In this document: one piece after another, positions 18,426 to 26,224 of the stretch
Layout of the letters: each line of letters begins with the position of its first letter
Numbering within the stretch: position 1 is the first letter of the stretch
Source: Gammaproteobacteria bacterium
GTDB lineage: Bacteria; Pseudomonadota; Gammaproteobacteria; Steroidobacterales; Steroidobacteraceae
Reading direction: 5' to 3'
Assembly: GCA_030040575.1 (NCBI GenBank)
Contig: JASHTK010000068.1
Coordinates: 1-44,816 of the forward strand
Length of the DNA stretch: 44,816 nt
Made by a program: the position numbers and the translations under genes
Notes under the pieces: generated by a model
The model's database searches: none
The model's input: the letters and a program-made list of their open reading frames with translations, nothing else
Told to the model about the DNA's origin: nothing

Positions 18426-19488
18426 CGACCAGCTGCCCGGGATAAAGATGAAGGGCGCGAGGATTCTCGAACCGGAAGATCACCGGCAGCACCCGCACGT
18501 CCACGAGCTCCTGGCGCTCGTCGGAGAGCTCGATCTTCGGGGAGATGTACGGCTGCAGGCGCACAAACTCGAGCGGCACATGCTCGTCGGTGCCGCGGAT
18601 GAACATCTGCGCTTGAATTCTCGAGGGATCCGGCATCTCGTGGATGAGGATCTCATCGATGTACGCCCGCACCTCGAGGCTGCCTTGGGGCTGGCCCATG
18701 ACGATGAGCGGATCGAAACCCTGCGTGTAGGAGTCGTAGGCGCCCTGCGCCGAGACGTAGCTCCCGGCGGTGGCCTGCACGGCGAGCACCACGCCATCCG
18801 CCGGAGCGCGCAGGGTGTACTTCGCGAGCAGCGCCGCGGCCGCGAGGTAGGACTGCTCGAGCGAGGCGTAGGTCCGCTCCTCGCTCTCGATGTCGTAGAT
18901 CCAGGCGCCCGCCTTGGTGAGCTGGTACTGCTTCTCGACCACCTCGAGATTGGTCGCGGCGATCCGCTCGGCGTTGATCGCGTTGTCGAGGTCGTTCCGG
19001 CTCACCGATTCGGGGTCCATCGCGAACGACCGCTGCTCCTTCGCGAGCTGGTCGCGGGCGTTCTTGAGGGTCGCGCGCGCGTTGTCCACCTGCGCCGCGG
19101 AGACCGCGAGCGTCTCGGGCCGCGGCTCGGCCTTGAGCTCGTGCAGCGTCGCGAGGGCGGCCTGCGCCTGCGCGCTCAGCTGCTCGGTCGTCGCGCGCTG
19201 GACGGAATCATCGATCGCAAGGAGCGGATCGCCCCGGTGCACCACCTTACCCTCGGCCACCAGGACCTGCGTGATCGGTCCTGCGACCTCGGGGTAGATG
19301 TTGATGTTCTCCCCTTGCGCCTGATCGCTCTCGATCATCCCCTCGCAGTAGATGCCCCGCGGATACGGATTGGCGGTCGGGGTGAAGACCGGCGGCTGAG
19401 CCTTCGGCTGGCGGCTGAAGAGGAAGGCGCTCACGAGCGCGAGCGCGAGCCCGACCCCCGAGGCGATGAAGACGAGCCTATTGCGCAT
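18403..19488 (-). CDS. HlyD/MacA/DevB-like periplasmic adaptor
   Basis: [73 protein letters not shown]. Confidence 0.88.
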   Translation of the reverse strand: MRNRLVFIASGVGLALALVSAFLFSRQPKAQPPVFTPTANPYPRGIYCEGMIESDQAQGENINIYPEVAGPITQVLVAEGKVVHRGDPLLAIDDSVQRATTEQLSAQAQAALATLHELKAEPRPETLAVSAAQVDNARATLKNARDQLAKEQRSFAMDPESVSRNDLDNAINAERIAATNLEVVEKQYQLTKAGAWIYDIESEERTYASLEQSYLAAAALLAKYTLRAPADGVVLAVQATAGSYVSAQGAYDSYTQGFDPLIVMGQPQGSLEVRAYIDEILIHEMPDPSRIQAQMFIRGTDEHVPLEFVRLQPYISPKIELSDERQELVDVRVLPVIFRFENPRALHLYPGQLVDVYVKSE

Positions 19489-20176
19489 CGAGGTCGCTCC
19501 GCTCGACTCCCATCACCTTGCCGTCCTCCATCTTCAAGATCCGGTCGGCGAACTCGTAGATGCGGCTGTCGTGCGTGACGATGACGATGCAGCGCTTGTC
19601 GGAGAGCAGGTGCTCGCGCACGAACTGCACGATGTTCCGGCCGGTGTCTCCGTCGAGCGAGGCGGTCGGCTCATCGAAGATCATCACCTCCGGACGGCTG
19701 ATGATCGCGCGCGCGATGGCGACACGCTGCTGCTCGCCGCCGCTCAGCTTGACCGGCGGCAGGCGCGCGCGATTCTTCAGCCCGACCACCTCGAGGTCGC
19801 GCTCCGCCTCGGCGATCGACTCGTCCCAGTCGCGGTTCTGCAGGATGAGCGGGATCGCGACGTTCTCGGCCGTCGAGAGGCGCGGGAAGAGGTGATAGTC
19901 CTGGAAGACGAAGCCGATCTTGTGCAGGCGAAAGTCGGCGAGCGCGTCGGCCGAGAGGCCCCAGATGTCCGTGCCTTCGATCCGCACGCTGCCCGAGTCC
20001 GGGCGCAGGATCCCCGAGATCATGCTGAGCATGGTCGTCTTGCCGCTTCCCGAGGGGCCGACGACGTAGAGCATCTCGCCGAAGCGCGCCTCGAAGTTCA
20101 CCTCCTTGACGGCATGCGTGCGGGCCTCGCCCGCGCCGAACCACTTGTTGATCCCCGTCGCCTCGATCGCCGCCAT
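19478..20176 (-). CDS. ABC transporter ATP-binding protein (MacB/LolD/DevA-like)
   Basis: [60 protein letters not shown]. Confidence 0.95.
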   Translation of the reverse strand: MAAIEATGINKWFGAGEARTHAVKEVNFEARFGEMLYVVGPSGSGKTTMLSMISGILRPDSGSVRIEGTDIWGLSADALADFRLHKIGFVFQDYHLFPRLSTAENVAIPLILQNRDWDESIAEAERDLEVVGLKNRARLPPVKLSGGEQQRVAIARAIISRPEVMIFDEPTASLDGDTGRNIVQFVREHLLSDKRCIVIVTHDSRIYEFADRILKMEDGKVMGVERSDLDAQ

Positions 20177-20178
20177 GG

Positions 20179-21330
20179 TCAGCCTCGGAAGATGTCGAAG
20201 GGCTCGATGAGCAGCACGCGGCGGATGCCGAAGTAGCTCGAGAAGGCCGCGATGATGACCACCATCGCGAAGGCGAGCGCGAGGTTCGAGAAGGTGATCA
20301 TGGCGGCGTAATCGGGCAGGTGCGCGCGCGCGAGCCAGATGATGAGGGCGCAGAGGCCGACGCCGAAGCCGTACCCCGTGAAGGCGACGAAGGTCGCCTG
20401 GAACAGGATCATCGAGATGAGCTCGCGCGCCTTGGCGCCGATCGCCTTCAGGGCGCCGAACCGATCGATGTTCTCGAGAATGAAGGTGTAGAAGGTCTGC
20501 CCGGAGATCGACAGGCCGACGATGAAGCTGATGAGCGTCATGAGCAGCATGTTGGTGCCGATGCCCGTCTGGTACATGTAGAACTTCGAGATTTTGCTCA
20601 TGAACTCGTCCTTGGTGAGGGCGAGGTAGCCGTCGGAGGCGATGTGCGCCTTGATCGCCGCGACGGCGGCCGGCGTCTTCGGCTCGACGAGGATGTACGA
20701 GATGGTGAACCGCGTGTTCGGGAGGTACTGCAGCGCCCGGTAGTAGGTCGTGTAGAGCGTCGGGATGCCGAACAGGGAGCTCGAGGCGACGCGCGCGAGC
20801 CCGACGATCTTGCCGCGATGGTCGTTGAGCTCGAACTCGGTGCCGATGTGCGGGCTCTCGAGCTTGTAGAACTCGGAGTCCTCGATGGCGATGAAGGCGT
20901 TCTCGGCAAAGATGTCCTCGATGTTTCCGGAGATCATCTGCGGGCTGCCGACGAGGCTCGTGTCGTCGATGCCGACGATGTTCGCCGCCTGGTAGGTGCC
21001 GTCGCGGAGCCTGAGCAGCGCGCTGCCGGAGTAAAGCGGCACGGCGTACTTGACGCCCGGCAGGCTGCGCACCTCATCGAGCACGGAGTTCGGCAGGGGA
21101 ATCGTGTTGGCGACGGTCTGCACGGACGGGTCCATCACCCAGATCGATGCGCCGATGTTGATGACCGTCGCCGAGGAGCGCAGCAGGATGCCGGCGAAGA
21201 GCGAGGTCATCTCGATCATCAGGAACACGGCGAAGGTGATCCCGACGAGCAGCGCCGCGAACTTCGCGCGATCGTTGACGAGCAGCTTGTAGGCGATCCG
21301 GAGGATCCCGCTTTCCAGCGCGAGGGGCAT
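20179..21330 (-). CDS. ABC transporter permease, FtsX domain (DevC-like)
   Basis: C-terminal part of ORF 20179..23871; MPLALESGILRIAYKLLVNDRAKFAALLVGITFAVFLMIEMTSLFAGILLRSS...FILENIDRFGALKAIGAKARELISMILFQATF; ATG at 21330. Confidence 0.9.
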   Translation of the reverse strand: MPLALESGILRIAYKLLVNDRAKFAALLVGITFAVFLMIEMTSLFAGILLRSSATVINIGASIWVMDPSVQTVANTIPLPNSVLDEVRSLPGVKYAVPLYSGSALLRLRDGTYQAANIVGIDDTSLVGSPQMISGNIEDIFAENAFIAIEDSEFYKLESPHIGTEFELNDHRGKIVGLARVASSSLFGIPTLYTTYYRALQYLPNTRFTISYILVEPKTPAAVAAIKAHIASDGYLALTKDEFMSKISKFYMYQTGIGTNMLLMTLISFIVGLSISGQTFYTFILENIDRFGALKAIGAKARELISMILFQATFVAFTGYGFGVGLCALIIWLARAHLPDYAAMITFSNLALAFAMVVIIAAFSSYFGIRRVLLIEPFDIFRG

Positions 21331-21473
21331 GTGAGGCTCGTCGGTCCGGGCGATCTCTCGTGCGAGCGGCAAGGCGGCTCGACGCAGGTCATGTTGGCAG
21401 CGCGGGCGGCCGCGGAGGATACGAACATGTGCGTAGGGCGCCGCGGAGCACGCGGGGGCCTCGATCAGGGGTT

Positions 21474-21516
21474 GTGCGCATTCAGGGGGCGCGCCCGGCG
21501 CCGGTAGAATGCGCAC
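21474..21516. repeat. 10-bp perfect inverted repeat GTGCGCATTC-N23-GAATGCGCAC immediately upstream of the Pat-like CDS
   Basis: Arms 21474-21483 and 21507-21516; spacer contains GGGCGCGCCC and CGGCGCCG palindromes. Confidence 0.85.
21505..21510 (+). promoter_or_regulatory. Candidate -10 box TAGAAT, 9 nt before ATG 21520
   Basis: ccggTAGAATgcgcacggtATG; -10-like hexamer; no convincing -35 found. Confidence 0.35.
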
Positions 21517-21519
21517 GGT

Positions 21520-24261
21520 ATGAGCCGCCGCAACCTCGAGCACCTGCTGAGTCCGCGCTCGGTCGCGCTCATCGGGGCCTCCGACCGTCCGCACGGCGTC
21601 GGGGCGACCGTGATGCGGAACCTCCTCGGCGGAGGCTTCGCGGGGCCCATCTGGCCGGTCAACCTGCGGCACGCGACGGTTGCCGGCCGGCGCGCCTACC
21701 GCAGCGTCGCCGAGCTGCCGGGGGCGCCGGAGCTCGCGGTCGTCTGCACGCCGGCGGCGGGCATTCCCGCGCTCATCGGCGAGCTCGGCGCGCACGGCAC
21801 GCGCGCGGCGATCGTGATCAGCTCGGGCCTCGAGGAGAGGACCGGCGCAGGAACCCTCGCGAGCGCGATGCTCGAGGCGGCGCGCCCGTACACGCTCCGC
21901 ATCCTCGGCCCGAACTGCATTGGGCTCCTCGTGCCGGGCATCGGCCTCAATGCGAGCTTCGCGCACATCGGCGCCCTGCGCGGCACTCTCGCCTTCGTCG
22001 CCCAATCGGGCGCGCTCACGACGGCCATGCTCGACTGGGCTCAGTCGCGGGGAATCGGGTTCTCGCACTTCGTCTCGCTCGGCAACGCCGCGGACGTGGA
22101 CTTCGGGGATCTGCTCGACTATCTCGCCCGCGACGGGGCGACTCGCGCGATCCTCCTCTACATCGAGTCGGTCACGGGGGCGCGCAAGTTCATGTCCGCC
22201 GCGCGAGTCGCGGCGCGCGCGAAGCCCGTGATCGTCGTGAAGGCGGGCCGCACGGGCGCATCCGCCCGCGCGGCGCGCTCGCACAGCGGCGCGCTCGCGG
22301 GAGCGGATGCGGTGTACCAGGCGGCGTTCCGGCGCGCGGGGATCTTGCGGGTCGACACCACGCGGGACCTGTTCGATGCCGCGGAGATCCTCGCCCGCGT
22401 CAAGCCGTACGCGGGCCCACGACTCGCCATCGTGGCAAACGGGGGCGGGCCGGGCGTGATGGCGACCGACGCCCTGATCGGACGGGGCGGCACGCTCGCC
22501 GAGCTCGGGGCCGAGACCCTGCGCAAGCTCGATTCGGTCCTGCCGCCCGCGTGGTCGCACGCGAATCCGCTCGATATCGGCGGGGATGCGCGCCCCGAGC
22601 GATACCTCGCCGCGCTCGGTCCGGTGCTCGAGGATCCTGCGATCGACGCCGTGCTCGTGATTCACGCGCCGACGGCCGTCGCGTCGGTGGCGGAGGTGGC
22701 CGATGCCTGTCTGCCGGTCCTCTCCCGGGCTCGCCGCCCGGTCCTCGCGTGCTGGATGGGGCGCGAGCTCGCCTCCGATCCGCCGGCCGGCGATGCGCCA
22801 ACCGGCGTTCCGCCGCCCGGTGCGGCGGACGTGCCGGAGTATTCCACCCCGGAGGAGGCCGTCGGAGCGTTTCTCCACGTGGCGCGCTACCACGAAGGCC
22901 AGGCGCTGCTGCTCGAGGCGCCCGCCTCGGTCCCGAAGGAGCTCTCGCGTGACGTGCAGGCCGCGCGCTCGATCCTCACCGGGGTGCTGCGGGAGGGCCG
23001 CTCGGTGCTCACCGAGCCCGAGGCGAAGGAGGTCCTCGCCGCTTACGGCGTGCCGGTGGTCGAGACGCACATCGCGCGCGGTCTCTCGGAGCTCGCCGCC
23101 GCGGCGCAAGGCCTCGGCTACCCGGTCGCGCTCAAGATCCTCTCGCCCGACCTCACTCACAAGTCCGACGTGGGCGGCGTCGCGCTCGACCTCGAATCGC
23201 CGCAGGAGCTCGAGCGGGCCGCGGGCGCCATGCTCGCCCGGTGTCGCGCGCTCGCGCCGCAGGCCCGGATCGAGGGCTTCACCGTGCAGAGGATGGTTCG
23301 TCGCGGCGGCGCGCACGAGCTCATCGCCGGCGTGGCGGTCGATCCGACGTTCGGGCCGACGATCGTGTTCGGCGCGGGCGGCACCTCCGTCGAGGTGGTC
23401 GCGGACCGGGCGCTCGCGCTGCCGCCGCTCAACGCGACGCTCGCGCGCGACCTGGTGGGCCGGACCCGCGTATCGCGCCTGCTCGCCGGCTATCGCGACC
23501 ATCCCGCCGCGGACCTCGCCGCCCTCGATGAGGCCCTGGTGAGCCTCTCCCAGCTCGTCGCCGACCTGCCGGAGGTCGTCGAGCTCGACATCAATCCGCT
23601 GCTCGCGGACTCGCAAGGGGTGCTCGCGCTCGATGCCCGCATCCGCATCGAGCCGGCCGCGCTCGCCGGCACGGAGCGCTTCGCGATCCGGCCTTACCCG
23701 AGCGAGCTCGAGGAGCGGACCGAGCTCTGCGGCCAGGCGATTCTCCTGCGGCCCATTCGCCCCGAGGACTTCGATCAGCACCGGGCCTTTCTCGCGCGGA
23801 TCAGCCCCGAGGACCTGCGCATGAGGTTCCTCGCGTCCTTGCGCGAGGTGCCGCCGCGCGAGCTCGCTCACCTCACGCAGATCGACTACGAGCGGGAGAT
23901 GGCGTTCATCGCCGTCGCCCCGGGGAAGGAAGCGCGCGGGGAGACGCTCGGGGTGGCCCGGGCCTCGACCGATCCGGAGAATCTGGAGGCGGAATTCGCC
24001 GTGCTCGTCCGCTCGGACCTGAAGGGTCGCGGACTCGGGGCCCTGCTCCTCGATAAGCTAATCCGCTACTGCCGCGCGCGCGGCACGCAACGGATGACGG
24101 GCGAGACGCTGAGCGCCAACGAGCGCATGCTGCGGCTCGCCGCCGAGTCGGGGTTTCGAATCGAGCGGCAGGACGGTGGGCTCTGCAAGCTCACCTGCGA
24201 CCTGCGGCCGGCCGGCGCCGCAGCTCCTTGCGGCGGTGACGGCGAGCTACGGCGCCCGTGA
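21520..24261 (+). CDS. Bifunctional ADP-forming acyl-CoA synthetase-like / GNAT protein acetyltransferase (Pat-like)
   Basis: CoA-binding SPRSVALIGASDRPHGVGATVMRNL; ARSHSGALAGADAVYQ; ATP-grasp LTEPEAKEVLAAYGVPVVE...LTHKSDVGGVALDL; C-terminal GNAT ILLRPIRPEDFDQHRAFLARISPEDLRMRFL...VRSDLKGRGLGALLLDKLI. Confidence 0.93.
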   Translation: MSRRNLEHLLSPRSVALIGASDRPHGVGATVMRNLLGGGFAGPIWPVNLRHATVAGRRAYRSVAELPGAPELAVVCTPAAGIPALIGELGAHGTRAAIVISSGLEERTGAGTLASAMLEAARPYTLRILGPNCIGLLVPGIGLNASFAHIGALRGTLAFVAQSGALTTAMLDWAQSRGIGFSHFVSLGNAADVDFGDLLDYLARDGATRAILLYIESVTGARKFMSAARVAARAKPVIVVKAGRTGASARAARSHSGALAGADAVYQAAFRRAGILRVDTTRDLFDAAEILARVKPYAGPRLAIVANGGGPGVMATDALIGRGGTLAELGAETLRKLDSVLPPAWSHANPLDIGGDARPERYLAALGPVLEDPAIDAVLVIHAPTAVASVAEVADACLPVLSRARRPVLACWMGRELASDPPAGDAPTGVPPPGAADVPEYSTPEEAVGAFLHVARYHEGQALLLEAPASVPKELSRDVQAARSILTGVLREGRSVLTEPEAKEVLAAYGVPVVETHIARGLSELAAAAQGLGYPVALKILSPDLTHKSDVGGVALDLESPQELERAAGAMLARCRALAPQARIEGFTVQRMVRRGGAHELIAGVAVDPTFGPTIVFGAGGTSVEVVADRALALPPLNATLARDLVGRTRVSRLLAGYRDHPAADLAALDEALVSLSQLVADLPEVVELDINPLLADSQGVLALDARIRIEPAALAGTERFAIRPYPSELEERTELCGQAILLRPIRPEDFDQHRAFLARISPEDLRMRFLASLREVPPRELAHLTQIDYEREMAFIAVAPGKEARGETLGVARASTDPENLEAEFAVLVRSDLKGRGLGALLLDKLIRYCRARGTQRMTGETLSANERMLRLAAESGFRIERQDGGLCKLTCDLRPAGAAAPCGGDGELRRP

Positions 24262-24699
24262 GCGGCGCTCGTGCCGCGCTTGCGCGCCCATCAGGCCCGC
24301 GATGGAGCGGAGCTCCTCCGCGAGCGCCGGCACGAGATCATCGAGGGTGACGATGCCGATCACCGCGCCCGTGCCATCGAGCACCGGGGCACGGCGCACG
24401 CCCCGCGCGCCCAGGGCCTCGATCGATGCGCTCACCTCGAGGTCGGCGGGCAGCGCGAGCGGGTTCGGCGTCATCACGTCCCCGACCGTCAGGCAGAAGA
24501 GGTCCGAGGTGCGCCGGAGCTGTCCGCGGACGATGTCCCGATCGGTGAGGATGCCGATGGGTCTGCGCACGGTATCGCCTCGCTCGACGACGACGAGCGC
24601 GCCGACGTGAGCGGCGAGCATCTCGCGCGCCGCCTCGACGAGGGCCTGGCTCCGGTAGGCGAGGCGGATATCGCGACTGCACAGCTCTGCGAGTTTCAT
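24247..24699 (-). CDS. CBS-domain pair protein
   Basis: MKLAELCSRDIRLAYRSQALVEAAREMLAAHVGALVVVERGDTVRRPIGILTDRDIVRGQL...GVRRAPVLDGTGAVIGIVTLDDLV. Confidence 0.92.
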   Translation of the reverse strand: MKLAELCSRDIRLAYRSQALVEAAREMLAAHVGALVVVERGDTVRRPIGILTDRDIVRGQLRRTSDLFCLTVGDVMTPNPLALPADLEVSASIEALGARGVRRAPVLDGTGAVIGIVTLDDLVPALAEELRSIAGLMGAQARHERRSRAP

Positions 24700-24857
24700 G
24701 GGGCGAGCTCCCGTTCGGGCCGGTCGGCGGCCGACTCGGCGCCGCTCGCATCATCACGCGAGGCGCCGCCCCGCGCCCATCCGCATTGGTACGCATTGCG
24801 ATGCCGCGCGAAGCCTGTCGGAATGCGCGCGAAGCCCATGCAGTGCGGAGTCGGCTC

Positions 24858-25298
24858 ATGAATCTCGGGGATCTGTGTGCGCGTCGCGTGATCACCGTCT
24901 CGACCGGCGCGCCGCTCTCGGAAGTGGCGTTGCGGATGAGCGCCGAGCACGTCGGGGCCGTCGTCGTGACCGCGAGCGGGGCTTCGCACGCCCGCGTGGT
25001 GGGGATCATCACCGACCGGGATATCGTGCGCGCGCAGCTCGAGCGGACGGCCGATCTCTCGCGCGTGAGCGCCGGGGAGGCCATGACGGCCCACCCGCTC
25101 GTGCTCGACGAGCGCGAGTCGATCGACGGGGCCATCGAGCATCTGCGCGCGCGCGGGGTCCGTCGCGCTCCGGTCGCGACGGCGAACGGAACCCCGATCG
25201 GGCTCGTCTCGGTCGATGATCTGCTCGCGCACCTTGCCGCGCGGCTCGCAGGGGTCGCGGCCCTCGTCACGCGTCAGCCGCGCGAGGAATCGGCCTGA
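24858..25298 (+). CDS. CBS-domain pair protein
   Basis: MNLGDLCARRVITVSTGAPLSEVALRMSAEHVGAVVV...GIITDRDIVRAQLERTADLSRVSAGEAMTAHPLVL...GVRRAPVATANGTPIGLVSVDDLL. Confidence 0.92.
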   Translation: MNLGDLCARRVITVSTGAPLSEVALRMSAEHVGAVVVTASGASHARVVGIITDRDIVRAQLERTADLSRVSAGEAMTAHPLVLDERESIDGAIEHLRARGVRRAPVATANGTPIGLVSVDDLLAHLAARLAGVAALVTRQPREESA

Positions 25299-25633
25299 CG
25301 GCTCAACCTGCGCCGGCGCCTGCGCTCGTAGTCCTCGAGCTTGCGGCGCGCGGCATCGAAGGCGTCGCGGAGCGCGACGTACGGGTCCTCGTGCGCGCGG
25401 TCGAGCCGGTGAGTCGCGCCGATCGAGATCTCTCCGCGGGGGACGGCGATCGCGACCCGCACCTGAAAGAGCGCGCCCTGGCGGTGGCGATGCGCGGAGG
25501 ATTCGACGACCACGCGGCAGCTCGTGATGCGCCCGCTGAATCTCTCGAGCCGCTCGACGAGCGTGCGGATGCGCGCCTGCATCGCCGCCGAGGGGTCGAG
25601 GTTGCGGAAGGTGATCTGCAGGGGCAGCTTCAC
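25274..25633 (-). CDS. Short ribosome hibernation promoting factor / RaiA-like protein
   Basis: MKLPLQITFRNLDPSAAMQARIRTLVERLERFSGRITSCRVVVESSAHRHRQGALFQVRVAIAVP; 119 aa, no long C-terminal domain. Confidence 0.82.
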   Translation of the reverse strand: MKLPLQITFRNLDPSAAMQARIRTLVERLERFSGRITSCRVVVESSAHRHRQGALFQVRVAIAVPRGEISIGATHRLDRAHEDPYVALRDAFDAARRKLEDYERRRRRRLSRQADSSRG

Positions 25634-26109
25634 TGCTCGGTCCCGCTCGCGGCCGAGACCCGCGTGGAGGCGGCGTGAACCAGCAGAACCGGGACGGGAC
25701 AGTGCCGCACGATGAGCTCCGCGTCGCTGCCCATCAACAGCCGGCGCAGTCCGCGATGGCCGTGGGTGCCGCAGACGATCAAGGAGGCCGGCCAGGATGC
25801 GGCTTCCCGGACGATGACCTCGCCGGCGGGGGCGCCGAGGGCCTCGATCAGGCGTGAGTCCACCTCGATGCTCGCCGCGCGCGCCGCGCTCGTCGCCTCG
25901 TGAAGGAGGCTCTCACCGGTGCCGCGCAGATCATCGATGACGTGCTGCAGCACGCTCGGGTCGGCATCCGGCGGGACCCAGGCTGCCCGGTTGACGACGT
26001 GCAGCAGCCGGACGCGGCTGCCGAGCGTGCGGGCGAGACGGATGGCTTCCCCGAGCGCCGTGCGTGCCGCCTCGCTTCCATCGATCGCGACCAGGATGCG
26101 GGGGTACAT
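25630..26109 (-). CDS. Universal stress protein, single domain
   Basis: MYPRILVAIDGSEAARTALGEAIRLARTLGSRVRLLHVV...LIVCGTHGHRGLRRLLMGSDAELIVRHCPVPVLLVH; ATP-binding G-2x-G-9x-G-S pattern retained. Confidence 0.93.
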   Translation of the reverse strand: MYPRILVAIDGSEAARTALGEAIRLARTLGSRVRLLHVVNRAAWVPPDADPSVLQHVIDDLRGTGESLLHEATSAARAASIEVDSRLIEALGAPAGEVIVREAASWPASLIVCGTHGHRGLRRLLMGSDAELIVRHCPVPVLLVHAASTRVSAASGTEQ

Positions 26110-26224
26110 TTTCTGAAGCTCCTCGGCGTGGTGCCGACCAGCGCAAACGACCGGTGTGGCGACTATCTATCCCGAGGGGATGCTCGCCGGGAATACGCAA
26201 ATTCCACGACCCTCGGGCGATACA

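Noticed and set aside
21331-23871. 5' two-thirds of the 1230-aa minus-strand ORF 20179..23871
   Set aside because: Antisense to the well-supported Pat-like gene, Arg/Glu/His-rich low-complexity translation typical of high-GC antisense frames; only the C-terminal FtsX permease part is real.
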